Below, in pieces: positions 1-11,625 of a stretch of 64,000 nt of DNA. How positions within the stretch are numbered: position 1 is the stretch's first letter; each line of letters opens with the position of its first letter. The stretch comes from Trichostrongylus colubriformis (lineage: Eukaryota; Nematoda; Chromadorea; Rhabditida; Trichostrongylidae), in contig OZ022258.1 in assembly GCA_963978905.1 (NCBI GenBank), positions 44,500,591 to 44,564,590 on the forward strand, written 5' to 3'. The notes under the pieces were generated by a model that saw only the letters and a list, made by a program, of their open reading frames with translations, had not been told where the DNA came from and did no database searches. The position numbers and the translations under genes were made by a program.

Positions 1-1278
1 GGTTTGCATGAAAAAAAGATATTTCATTGTTATTCACAGCGTCCTTGCGTGCTGTTAAGGGTATCGGGTGCAACGATACACAACTTCCTCCTTCTAGTTT
101 ACTCCAGAAATTTTTTCTAGAAAGATCATGACACCCGCTTCTTTTAGTTTAGCCGTATCATTTGGTTAACATACCTAACAAAAAATTAGAGGTTGAAATC
201 TACCTTCCTTTCCTAGCGCTAGTCACTACTGACCACTGCCATTTGGGTGTGTCTACTTACGACAAAAAAATCGCATAGCCGCCCGCGGCGAGCGGCGCGG
301 TAGATGCGAGTGCCGGTGGCAGGGCACGTCAGCCTTCAAGCGAGGCAGTGTGGCATGAGTGGAGGAGGCAGGGTGGCATGGGTGCAGCAGGCGGTGTGGC
401 ATGGGTGGAAGTGCAGAGGTGACGCAGCCACGCTCTGCCGGGCTCCCAAGAGCAATCGATTCGGTAACTCGTACTGGTGGCGCCGCGACTGCGAAGCCGC
501 GAAGCTATTTTCTATCGTAATTAGGCACCCCTGCCACTCCCCCCCCCCCCTTCCCCGTCTCCAAATCATTCTTGAAATGAACCACAATTTTACAGTGAGC
601 ACCACCCGACACGCCCCGCCCATTGTGGACGGTTTTTCGCTCACTTCAAGTAAGCTTGATAGAGTGAAACAGCTTAGTCATTGGTCATCTCTACCGATTT
701 TTTCCCAGTCTCTATGCTACGTTGGAGCCGAGTTGTGGACTTTTGTTGTAAACACCCCCATTCAGGGCCCGCCTACTGCGCCCTGGACTTTTTCTTAACT
801 TTGAAAAAATCTTGGCTGACAACAGCTCATCTTTCGCCCACGTTTGGGCCGTTTCGGAACCTAACTAAGAAGTAACGGACGCTTCTATGCACGCCCCACC
901 CGCCGTGGGCGGGGCTTGGCTTAGTTCATACGTGCTTCTCGTTTTTTGTCGCATGCCCCACTCATCTCGATCCTCATACTTGTCTCCTTCTATACAGGTT
1001 GTTATTTGTGTAATGCCTAATTTCGTGATATACTTAGAGACGAGGTGATGTACGGACGGAGGGACGTACGGGCAGTCGAAAGCGTTTCATATATAGCAGG
1101 GACTCTGAATTTTACATAAGTTTTTTCGGTGACTTCAAATGACAGTGGTGCAAGAGGGGCAATTGCGACGACTTGCTGCATGGTCTCATTCCTCACTTTA
1201 CCCGTCCTTGATATGTCACGTAGGCATTGCATTCAGAATTTCGCGACGCCGTATTGTCTACTTCTCACCACATACAGT
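1..1278. other. Intergenic or intronic, no gene seen
   Basis: A GC-rich stretch with GGCA/GGTG-rich repeats lies at 290-430. A C10 run occurs at 541-550. Overlapping open frames on both strands at 304-798 have no recognisable domain and are probably chance. Confidence 0.5.
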
Positions 1279-1400
1279 ATTTCGAAGCGCTTGATAGGGC
1301 GTGGCTTGAGTGGCGAGGGTGAGGTTCTGTGGCGGGGGGAGAGAGTTTGGTTCACTCTCACCAGAGTCCGTAGGCCACGCCCTATCAAGCACTGCGAAAT
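1279..1400. repeat. Short inverted-repeat element (MITE-like)
   Basis: The ends are inverted copies of each other: ATTTCG(A)AGCGCTTGATAGG and its complement at 1376-1400, with GGGCGTGGC continuing each arm. Arms are about 27 bp around a roughly 70-bp centre. No coding capacity. Confidence 0.75.
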
Positions 1401-1805
1401 CGCTACAGCAGCTTTTCTTCAAGTAGTTTGTCATGAAACTTGAGAACTTTTCTGTTTCACTCGTAAATTAAATGCTAGCCTTGATACGTTTCGAGGGGGC
1501 GAAAGGTTCCTGTTCCAACAAGCGATTCTATCGGAAACACCATTTCGCTCCCGAGATGAGGTGCCAGTGGCAACGAGTCAAGCTTCCTCATTTCTATTTC
1601 TCAGTCCGTCGAAATGTGATGAACTACCGTCAAATCAAAAGTATGCAAAATGATATAAAATGATATTTACTAGAGAACCAATATTATTATACCATGAACC
1701 ATCATTGCGGATCCGAGTGAAGACTCTGAGTACATAGTTTGGCTCTTTAGTAAAAATGACACTGTTCCTAGACAGGAACGATAGGAATCAAGCGCGCCCA
1801 ATATC

Positions 1806-2225
1806 ACTCAAAGGAATCGTGCACGAGAAAAATGGGTCTCTCATCTACCCTTATAAATAAAATGTTGTTTTTGCTTAATAAGGGTCTCATGCAAAGTTTT
1901 ACGCGAAAAAGTAAGAATCAGGCTGATATGCAGCTTGTCAAACTGGTGTCCGAACGGGCGGGGCTCCCGAGTAAATGCCCGCCCCGTCGTCCGTCGTAGT
2001 CGCTTAGTGGGAACATAATGCTACGTAAACAGCTCCATTCTTCGTCTCTAACCGGCTCGTACAACGGAGTGGGCATTTATCTGGGGCTCCATCCCCTCGG
2101 CCACCATTTTGAGGAGCTGTATCTTAGCCGGATTCCCACTTTTCGCGTGAAGCTTGGCGTACAGCTCTTATCCGACTACTACAACAGAAATATACTTGGG
2201 TAACAGAAGAGCTCATATCCCGTGC
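1806..2225. mobile_element. Family A palindromic MITE, copy 1
   Basis: It begins CTCAAAGGAATCGTGCACG, as in the copies at 12039 and 17662. It shares the inner motifs AGGGTCTCATGCAAAGTTTT and CGCGAAAAAGT. The right half carries the inverted counterpart (AGGAGCTGTATCTTAGCCGG, then TTTTCGCGTGAAGCTT). The right terminus is eroded, so its end is approximate. A GGGCGGGG block lies in the left arm. Confidence 0.75.
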
Positions 2226-2360
2226 AAGTTTTTTTTAGGAAGGCCTTACGCATGCTGCTCCTGCTCCGTCGCGTGGGCGCATCCTTCACTGCCTGCTACG
2301 TCGCGCATCACAATCCTGGGTGGCATCAGTCGATACGGCTATGGGAAGACAGACCTTTGA

Positions 2361-2453
2361 AAAAAGAAAAAAACCGTATTCAATGAGAACTTGTACTTCT
2401 TTCCACCGAAATTGGGAAGATGTACAAGTTCTCACTGAATGCGGTTTTTTTCT
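2361..2453. repeat. Hairpin, about 35-bp arms
   Basis: Left arm AAAAAAACCGTATTCAATGA then GAACTTGTAC is mirrored by GTACAAGTTCTC then ACTGAATGCGGTTTTTTT, with a few mismatches and a loop of about 20 bases. It could be a tiny MITE. Confidence 0.75.
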
Positions 2454-4353
2454 TCGCTACCGCGTTATTTGGCGTGTCTACTTTCACTTCGACGGGCGAC
2501 CGAGGATCAAGCGCATTGCTTTTTAGTTTATTCTAAATCATTTGCGTTCTACAAAATAAGCAGTGAATGCGACAGCCTGCATCCGATCTGGAGGTGCCGA
2601 ATAGCGCCACTCTGGAGGAAAAACAATGTGAAATACCCAAAATCCTAGTGAGCTGGTTTAAATTTCAGTGCTGGTTTTTATCGGTCAAGTGATTCCCTGC
2701 GCACCGCCTCTATCATAGCCCCGCGGATCTGTGAGACGTTGCAGCCTAAACAGCACTGAATGAGCTCACCTGAAGGCGCGGTCTGCTCATGCTGCCTCCG
2801 CGGGGCCATTACCGGAGCACTCAATTGTCAAGAAAAATAGCCGCTTCAGCACGACCCCCTTCCTCTACGGGGACCAAATACGACCCCCCACCCCCACCTC
2901 CTTTTTGACCTCTACAAGACCAGCAACTTTTGCCGATTGTATAGAGGCAATGTGTTTTATTATTATGCATTTTTACATGAAGTAAAATAAAATATTTCAC
3001 ATTATTCTCACGGATTGGTTATGAAATACCATCCACTGCTCATCTGCTTAATGAAAGTTCAGGTACTGATTGAAGGTACGACGCCCCCGTCCCTCCTGTC
3101 CGTTCCAATACGACCCCCTGTTGAGGATTCCTTGACTCCCGGTATTTCCTGGCCATCACTCGAGGAGAACATGTCCATACTAGTACTGTTTTAACCTGAG
3201 CCATCTTTTATGCTGACATACTTCCCCATCCTGAGCAAGTGGTGGAATCCCTTGCTCTTCTCGTCCATTAGCTTAGCCTCACCTAATTTCCGAGCATTGT
3301 TAATATCTTATCTCATCAATGGATTTCAGGCAAAATCGTTGTTACATGGGTCAGTTGTGCTATCTTATCTAATCAGTTTCATTTACTATTATAAAGTGCT
3401 CAGCGGGGTGCAGTTGAATCATTATCAAGAAGACAACCATGTTTAGGGTGGGTTTTGTTTGTTTCGTTGTTTTCCTTCAGGAGCCGATTTCGGCAGCAAA
3501 ATATAGTGTCGTGTATAGGTGGATTGCCGCTCATAACTACAATTGAACAATCGAGTATGTTCCTGAAAGTAATTGTTGACCTATGTAAGCATTAGGTATA
3601 GCGGAACGTTGTTGTTTGTTATCCTCGCCCTACCAACATGTTCTCCTCGGCATTCGTCAGAGTTCACAATGCAGACGATTAACGATCGGAAGGCAAAAGA
3701 TACGTATCGATTAGGCTTTTGTACGCCTGATCGTCAAATAGCTTCATCGCCTTATCAATGAGTACTTTTCCCTTCCGCTTGATCGCTTTGTCGATGTATC
3801 TTATCCATCTCACCCAGTCGCCTATTCGCCTGAAAGGCACGTGTGACCGCTAACTCTGAACACAAATTCGCACAGATAGTGTCCGTAATTGCGGAATTAG
3901 CGTGAATGGTCAAAAGGGGAAGTGTCCTCATGTCAGAATTTTGCACCGCGGCGTGACGCAAGCGAAGCGATGTGGATGAGTTACAGGCGTCGTGTTGTTG
4001 AGTCCAAAAACGACTACAAGTCAACTGTGTATGCTCTTTAGCATTACCGTGAAATAGCCGTAATGGTAAGACCAAACTGCGCGACGAGCGGCGCGCATAG
4101 CTGGCACACATCGCGCCGCACGCCGCTCGTCGCAATGCAAACACCCGCCATAAAGGCACGCACTGTGCAATTTTTTTGTCCTAATGGTACACACCCTGTG
4201 AATAGGTTTGGGGTGCCATCCTAATGAGGGGGCATGTTGCTGAAGGAATGTGTATGGTAACGTTAATGAAGAGGCTAACTAGTTGAACTTTAAACGGTAG
4301 CATGGGTAGCGGGTCTATAAAGTATACTTTGAATATCCTGTACACAAATAATT
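2454..4353. other. No gene seen; dispersed repeat pieces
   Basis: The block at 3105-3135 (CCAATACGACCCCCTGTTGA then GGATTCCT) recurs inverted at 21872-21900. A related AATACGACCCC motif is at 2877-2888 and, inverted, at about 24013-24030. A GC-rich imperfect palindrome around GACGAGCGGCGCGC lies at 4078-4136. The minus-strand frame 3755-4159 has no recognised domain. Confidence 0.5.
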
Positions 4354-4951
4354 AGGCCGCGTTCATTCTTTGCGCACAGACGCCGGCACGGCGGCGATGG
4401 CGTCAAAAAAACCATATGCCCGCCACCGACCACGGCGGTACTCTGGTGACGCGCTCCGTTTACAAAACGCTCGACCCAACCACATTACGGTGATTAGGAG
4501 ATACTTGGCCCGTCCCAGCAACACGCTTGCTTGCAGTTGGGGGCGTGTCCTTCGCCGTCTGGGTTCTCCCAGATTTGCCTGAGCCTTTTTAAGGAACGAG
4601 CTTTAGCAGCCCCGCGTACTCTGACTTCTCTGGTGTCTGATTTCGCGCCGGGAAGCATGTTGCAGGGAATGGCCAGGTATCTCCGAACCCATTACGGTAT
4701 GATGAGCGTAGCAAGAGTTCACAAAAATCTTGGCATAGTGCCATACTATGCCAAATTCAAAGATGAATTCTTGGGCCCTCGTCACGATCATCATACTGTA
4801 GTATGGTTGGTTCATCAGGCGTTTTACAAACGGAGCGCGTCACCGGAGTACCGCCGTAGTCGGCGGTGGACACATGATCTCTCCGCCGTCACCGCCCGTG
4901 CCGGCGCCAAGTAGCCTCCATCGCCGCCGGTGCTGGCGTATGTGCGAAAGT
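4354..4951. mobile_element. Family B palindromic MITE, copy 1
   Basis: It begins AGGCCGCGTTCATTCTTTGC like the copy at 15827. The left arm carries a GACGCGCTCCGTTTACAAAA motif that reappears inverted at 4829-4850, and an ATTACGGTGATTAGGAGATA block mirrored by TATCTCCGAACCCATTACGG. The centre has the small palindrome TGGCATAGTGCCATACTATG. The right terminus is diverged. Confidence 0.75.
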
Positions 4952-7900
4952 CACATAGAAACTCTTTCACTTACCGGAAATCCCTTTCTCCTCCCTTCGG
5001 ATATTGCTATTCCTCTCTAACGTACACTGAACTAATAATCTAAGTCTGTTCACTTACCGCAGAACTCCATTACACCTGGGCACAACCGAATGCCCACAAA
5101 CCATCCCTGAACATAAAAATAACAAGAAATTCTGGAGAGATTCTCTCAACAAACCGCTATTTTTTCAGTGATTGTGGAGGCGTCAGGTAGTCTCTGAAAA
5201 AGACTTCAATCAATGATCATAGTTTGCACTAACCAAGTAGTGGTACCACAATTATCGATACATGACCTTTTTGCGGAGAATAGAAAACCCTAGTCGTTCA
5301 TCAGTGTGGATGTACACAATTGATGGAAAGTCGTTTCTCTCAGTAAATTTCTTCAGCGTAATGCTTGGCCTTGATGCCCTCCTGCCTCCCTCTTCTGTGG
5401 CACAAGTTATTTTGCGACACTTGTCGTGTGGAAAGGTGTATATCGTTTAGCATTCAATGACATGACGTAAGGCGTGCACGACGCGATGCTTACGAGCCAC
5501 ATACACAGTTGGGTCCTGAAGCGATTACCGTACACGGCACCTAATTTCAGACGTTGCGAAATCCTGTCCCAACACCGTATGCACTAACTGAATGAATCGC
5601 GATAGTGGCAATCAAACTCATTTGACCGTGTTCGCGGGCTGATTTCTGCCAACCATTGGCCACTGCTTGCCCGCCCCCGCCCCCCTCCCTTGACATGGTT
5701 TCCTTTCTTACCGATCTATCGAGCATGGCTGTCGTAGCAGAAAGCTGCTACGAAAATTTGCCTGAAATAATTTTTGACTGGAAATCTTAAACATAACAGC
5801 GGGAGCAGAAATGCGTATTTACAGTTACCATATTCGCGACGGAAACGAGAGCGGCTACTCCACAAACTGTGGATTTATTTGACCATTACCACTGGAGTAT
5901 TAATCCTGGTTCTGCTCGACTTTTTCAAAGCGGTATCAGACGACGTAGGTGCAATTTTGTGTTCACTCAATACAAGAGCGAATTCCAATTTTTGTGTTGT
6001 ACTTATTTTTTACCCTCTCTACCGAGCCTTAATTTCCTGTCAAATCAGAAAAGAGGAAATGGTGTAGTACCCTTACTCTATTTATTAGTAGTCCCGTTTC
6101 TTTAGTTCGTGACTACAGCATTTGTAGTATTCGGTCCGAACGCCGTGCCGCGCGCGAAACGTATGACTTTGAGGTGTGGGGAAAGAGCGCCCATAAGTCG
6201 CCTTTGCCGCTGAAATGTTTTGCGCGCGACGAGCAGTGTATTTTGTACAGCCAGCATCCTGGTTTTACGCGGAGATCCGTGGATCACTTTCCGATTGTTG
6301 TGGGGTATTTTTTGAGCTCATGAACATTAACTTCACAGTGTGTTCTCTCGTACGCTTTACATTGGTCTCGGACTACTACGGTGGTTCCCTTACATGATCC
6401 GTGACCGCTCTCTCATTTGCTGTTGATGGCTTTAGGCCCTGTTCAGTGTTCGCGATATCGCGATCGCGCGTATCATTCACCTAACCGATTCTATCTTATC
6501 CTTTACGCCTGAATCGCGTGAATTGTGCGAGTCATGCGTTCGCTTGAGTCGCGAACTCTGAACAGTACCTCAGATGTCATTCATAGTGGTACAATCTGCG
6601 TTTTTACGGAGCTGAGAATCTGCGGAAAAATATGTATCGATCGGAGTAAATGTGGAATAACCTTTATCATTTTCCACGGATTCGGCAACTTTGGAACAAA
6701 TACAAGTTCCACCACTATGAACGCTGCTTAGGAAATAAGCCATGTATGCTGTATGGGTATGCTTACGCTGCTTTATGTGTTCTATAGTCCTTCACTAGTC
6801 CCCATGATCCCGAGGCCTGCTTATGCCTTTCAGAAAGGGAGGGGGGAGGCTTTTGAAATCTTTCGGACATTAAACTTGCCTCCACACATTGACACATCCA
6901 AGCGCGATTACGAGGCTTGCTCTGATAGAGTGAAATAGCTGTGATATCCTTCATAATTTGACTGCGCACCTTCAAAAATAGCCTTTCTGGTCGCTTTCAT
7001 ATCTTTATGTCAAAACGTGAGTACTCCAAACGGGTACATTGTTCCAGGACTCACTTCCTTCGCACGAGTCGGCCCCCTACAGAATGCGCCCAGCACAAGA
7101 ACCACGCTCCTTGAACTATGGCCAGTTTATAGAAGCACAGGTTGGTGAATCACTAGGATAAAACAGTGCATCTTAGAAATCGTGACAAAATTGTAGCGCC
7201 GATAGCGTGAAGCGCCTTGAAACTCAAGAGAAAAGGTACGATAGGTCTGGTGTCTTTTGCATAGATCTCATGAAACTCAAGAAATAATCTGCAAATGTTA
7301 AGGAGACAAACTGCATTTCCTAAACCTGCATTCTCTGTGCAATCCGAGCCTTAGACTGCATTCCTATCCTACGTAGTACGGGTTCAGCTAAGGGGCAAAC
7401 ATAAGATGGGGAGTCCCCAAAAGAAAGATGGTACTTGTGCGGCAATATTCTCGAGCAACTCCCAGCAGACTACTTTCCTTGATTTTGAGGGCGATCTCGA
7501 CAGGTAGTGATTTTGGAAAAAAGGTTGCCGACCGAAAACCATGATATGTGTTGGAACCACTTTTTCAAAAACCTCATCACTTTTCGGTGTATCAACGACA
7601 TACAGTCATTTGAAGTGGAGTCGTGGCTTCACTGTACATCAGGAGACGGTTGGAGTTGGACGCACTTCTCGGGGATTTATCTCAGTACGGTGCTTGATCT
7701 TGGATCCACCATTAATATGTAGTTTGGTGAGACGCCTACGTCGTAGGATCTGCGTCGCGTCAATGGCGATCACTACAAAGTAGAAACCTGGTAGTCTCGG
7801 TAGATTTTGCCTTGTTTTTCACATTTTGTTTGCCCATCTGAAATTCTTCTCATGGAGTAACAGTTGCCCTCAAAATACAAAAAAAAATTCAATAAAATGT

Positions 7901-9082
7901 AAATGTCGACCAAAGTCATGGTTAGAATCCAAAACCGCCACTGTGTATAGGACACCGCTAAATATGGCCCATCGTAAAAGCTGTCTTTGCAGGGGTAGAG
8001 TGCAACAAATAGGTTGCTGAACCAGGGTTTGTATGCCCATTCCAAAGGAAAGCTAAGCATTTGGGCAAGTGTTGTATGCCAGCTGTGGAGCATTAGATAC
8101 CGATGCGACGTCACAAAACACTGAAAGGTGGCACGCGCGGTTTTTTGAGATTGGGGCAGTGGGAAACCGAAGTCAAGAACCAGAGGGACGATGCTGCATT
8201 GACCACTACAGCACCACATCCATCCGTGATTCGTTCTGAAGTTAAAAAAGCATTTGAACTCTCTAAGAAGGCCATGCTCGAGACAGATCCCGTGTGTTTT
8301 GATTCAGTGGTAGTTTCTTGTACAACTCATAGTTAAATCTTTTATTATACAACATGATTATACACGAGCTAACTATTTTACGATAACATCTACGTACAAT
8401 ACGCATTACTTGTTAACATTGTTCGTTGTCTTGTAGATTTGTAGGTTGTGTGCAGGTGGCAGGTCCACCGGCGTGTTCTTGTCTTGTCTTGTGCGGCAAG
8501 GTCGCTTGTCGGGTAAATGAGCCTAAACAGAGAGTAAAGAAAGAGGAGTAGTCAGTAACTAAAGGAGGTGAACTGGTAGGACTGATATTGAACGTGGCGG
8601 AACTGAACTGAACCGAACTGACTTGCTCCATCCCAGAACGCGGTATTTGTATACCCAATTGTGGGCTTGTCTCAGATGGCCATAAAAGTGCCTACTTGAT
8701 CATTTGACGTTTATTGTGTGTATGTTGGCGTTGCGGAATGCAGGTACCAAACCTAGCTGCTTCCTCGTAATCATGACTGCAGAGTCATTACACCGTGAGC
8801 GCGTTTTACTTCGAATAAGAGCGTCGTTCTCAGCCTTTAACAGATCCATATGCGTCGATCAGTACGTCAGTGACACAACCACCGATAAACTCGTCCACAT
8901 CCAAAATCCGTGGATAGAAAGAGAACCGATTTTTTGCGTCTATATTTATTCTTAGTTAGTCAGTGCTGCCGATTACTTAGCTTGTCCAGTTTTATGTGCA
9001 TACACCACACACACAAGTCAAGGTACCCCTTACTTCTGAACTCACTGCTTTTATTTCATTTTTTTATAATATATTCTTGAAG
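4952..9082. other. No gene seen
   Basis: This is AT-rich sequence without splice-flanked open frames that resemble proteins. The 148-codon minus-strand frame at 7773-8219 lacks any motif and has a Cys/Trp-rich, chance-like composition. A CTTGTCTTGTCTTGTGC microrepeat occurs at about 8479-8495. It may be the 5' flank or first intron of the HexD gene. Confidence 0.45.
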
Positions 9083-9274
9083 GAGAGCAAGGAGGTCATA
9101 ATATTCGATGAACCGTTCTTCTATGATCGCAATCGTGATCGCGCTCCTTGGTATCCTCCCATTGGAAATGGCGGAATTGGGAGCTTTGTGGTGGTGCAAG
9201 ACATCTCAAATGGAAAGGCGATTCCTGTGAATGTATCTATTGAACTCGACCCAGTTCTTATAAAAACTGGACAG
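9083..9274 (+). CDS. Candidate upstream exon of the HexD gene, function unassigned
   Basis: This open stretch of 64 codons ends at CAG followed by a strong GTACGT donor. It ends in phase 0, exactly the phase with which the first recognised HexD exon (11520) begins. The peptide contains EVIIFDEPFFYDRNRDR, then WYPPIGNGGIGSF, and ends in DPVLIKTGQ. It has no transposon or low-complexity look and I do not recognise it as a known domain. The acceptor (AG at 9081-9082) is weak because the pyrimidine tract is AT-rich. It could be the stem region between an N-terminal membrane anchor and the GH20 barrel, or an exon of another plus-strand gene. An in-frame ATG exists at 8996, but the intervening codons look intronic. 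Confidence 0.5.
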
Positions 9275-9429
9275 GTACGTTATTTGCCTATAGGTAAGGC
9301 ATCTCTTATTTAGCAGCTGATAGAACATACACTGTTCTGCGCATCAGAAAATGCATAATGTACTCTTTCGGTACAGTAGGGGGTGCCAGACTGAACACTG
9401 TGACGATTACCCGATTTCGGACGTCTATA

Positions 9430-10163
9430 CAGGGTGGGGCAAAATTACGGAAACTAAAATGATGCCACCCAAAAACTTCGTTTCAGCATGAACAAAAAAA
9501 TAATCATTACCGATTAATTCTCCAGAAAAAACTTTTAGAAAAAGCATTACTTTTCTTTTAGAACGCTCTCCATTCACTTTGACACAGGTTGGAAGACGCC
9601 TTGTAAATGCCTTGACCGTGGCGAAGAGGTAGTCTTCGCCCAACTAATCCCATGCTTTCTTCTGCGCTGCTTTCAAGGAATTTAGGTCGGGGTTTCGAGC
9701 ATGTCTCAGACTCAAGGATCTTAAACACAGAAAAATCGAGTGGGTTGAGGTCCGGTGGTCCTGCTCACAAGGCCAAGATTGTTTGGGAGTTGTGCAAGGA
9801 ATATTTTCCAGATGTCATCGCCTTTGATGAATCCCATCCAAGTGCACCGGACCTTAGCCCACTCGATTTTTCTGTATTAAGGTCCTCAAGTCTAAGGCAT
9901 GCTCAAAACCCCGACCTCATTTCCTTGAAGGCAGCGCTGGAGGAAGCATGGGATGAGTTGGGCGAGAACTACATCTCCGCCACGGTCAAGGCATTTATAA
10001 AGCGTCTTCGAGCCTGTGTCAGAGTGAATAGAGATCGTTCTGAAAAAAAGTGTTGCTTTTTGTTAAGTTTTTCTGGAAAATAAATCGGTAATGATTATTT
10101 TTTACTTTAAGCTGAAATAAAGTTTTTGGGTGGCATCAATTAAGTTTTCGTGATTTTGCACAG
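9430..10163. mobile_element. Foldback Tc1/IS630-type element, head-to-head
   Basis: The ends TACAGGGTGGGGCAAAATTA (left, from 9428) and TTTTGCACAGTA (right) are inverted relatives flanked by TA. The right half (9848-10163) encodes the 3' part of a Tc1/mariner-type transposase: PDLSPLDFSV, AALEEAWDEL and a KAFIKRLRACV helix. The left half (9430-9758) is an inverted copy of the same 3' part. About 90 bp of single-copy transposase sequence remains between them. Neither half can make a transposase. Confidence 0.82.
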
Positions 10164-11519
10164 TACTTATAATTCCATCAATATCAATCGACGGTTCATG
10201 AAAGATAGTTTTTTCTCCGTCGCAGCTCTACCTACCCTTTGGAATAATCCGTTAAACATTTTTGGCCTTCCATACTTTTTGATCCCTGTGAGGTAAGAAT
10301 AGCGATTGATATCACATGGCTTGTAAGATTTCTTGCATTGATAGCCCCACTCCCCATTGAAATGATCCCTCTGCACAGGCTCGATAATTTCGTTCGATCC
10401 TGATCGATGTGAGGAGAATCAGTTGCACGGGAAGAAATGCTCTTGTTCATCTGTATTCGCTTATTGGTCCAGGGAGTGTACCCATATGCCAGAACTTCGC
10501 GTTGCGACGTGCGCCGCGTGACGTTGAGCGCGAGTTTGCTACCCTAGGTGGGAGTCGCATGTTAGTACGTAAGAGGAGCGGCTGTACCGTATCCTACGCC
10601 TATCTTCAATCATTTTGCCTCTGAACTGGCTTATTTCCAAACTGTTCTCATTTAGATAGAACAGAACAGTTCACTTCAAAAGTTTTCAGCATCTTTGGTC
10701 AATGATAGCGTTTCACATGCATTCATTCCATTTTCTATGCTCCCTGTTATCCTTATATGCATCTGTTTTGCTCGCCTGGACTTGAGGCAACGTTCTAATT
10801 GGAGGCGTTTGTCCAGAATAGTGGAATGACAAGATCAATTAGTATCGCTCCTAAGAAATGTGAAAGTTGCGTTTTAGTGGAAATGCAAAGTTGTAGAACT
10901 CTCAATTCTTTACTTCTCTCAACCATGCGGGATCTGGGTTACGTATCCAATCCTTTTCACATTCCTCCATTCCGCATCTCCATAAAAACGCAAATTTCAC
11001 AATACTCCCAATCAAAACTTGTCTTTACCCTTTCCGTAAACTACGCAATTCTGCAAAAACGCACGATTTGCGTTTTCACAAAAACACTTTTTAAGCTTCC
11101 GGTCAATACGTACCTAATTCTTTGAGCTCAATCCAACAAGCAATTGACAGAGAGTAGAAGTAGGATACGGTCGCTGCTTTTCTAACGCAATTACCCGCGA
11201 TTTTCACAGAGGGCAGCCACCTTACGCACAAGCTTCGCGCGGCGCACGCCTTACATGAACACCCCTGCACCAATAGGAGAATACAGCTGCACAAGAGTAT
11301 TTCTTTTTCCCATGCAGCTTTATATGTGGGATTATATCCCACTTTTCTCCCCGCTTTGTTTCACCTATGAACTTCTTCAAAAACACATTACAAGTTTCGG
11401 GTTTTAACCCCGCCTATCGCAGCGAAAGTTATACCCTCTAGCATTATCGCTATATCAACATTACCGTCATCCAATCATAATCAGAAGAGCATTTCGCAGA
11501 TGATTCTGCTTATTTTCAG
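10164..11519. other. Intron-like sequence, no repeat assigned
   Basis: It lies between the candidate 5' exon and the first recognised GH20 exon. It is AT-rich, ends in a good TTTTCAG acceptor, and holds no frame that resembles a protein. Confidence 0.5.
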
Positions 11520-11625
11520 TACCATTACACTAATGTAATTGTGCATTTCGATTTAAAAGGAGCACCGCCAAAGGTCGACTACTTTTTGGATCTTCTAGAG
11601 CTTATAGCAGATGCTGGAGCTACAG
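11520..11625 (+). CDS. HEXD: HexD exon 1 of those recognised: start of GH20 barrel
   Basis: The acceptor is TATTTTCAG and the donor is CAG|GTTAG. It encodes the first barrel strand and the conserved DLKGAPPK motif, followed by DYFLDLLELIADAGATG. It leaves one base (G) that completes the glycine codon of the next exon. The previous exon must end in phase 0. Confidence 0.85.

Noticed and set aside
7773..8219. 148-codon minus-strand open frame
   Set aside because: No motif, Cys/Trp-rich chance-like composition, no splice context.
9652..10083. 143-codon frame as a transposase gene
   Set aside because: Only the C-terminal third of a Tc1-type transposase is present and the first part is antisense sequence from the other arm.
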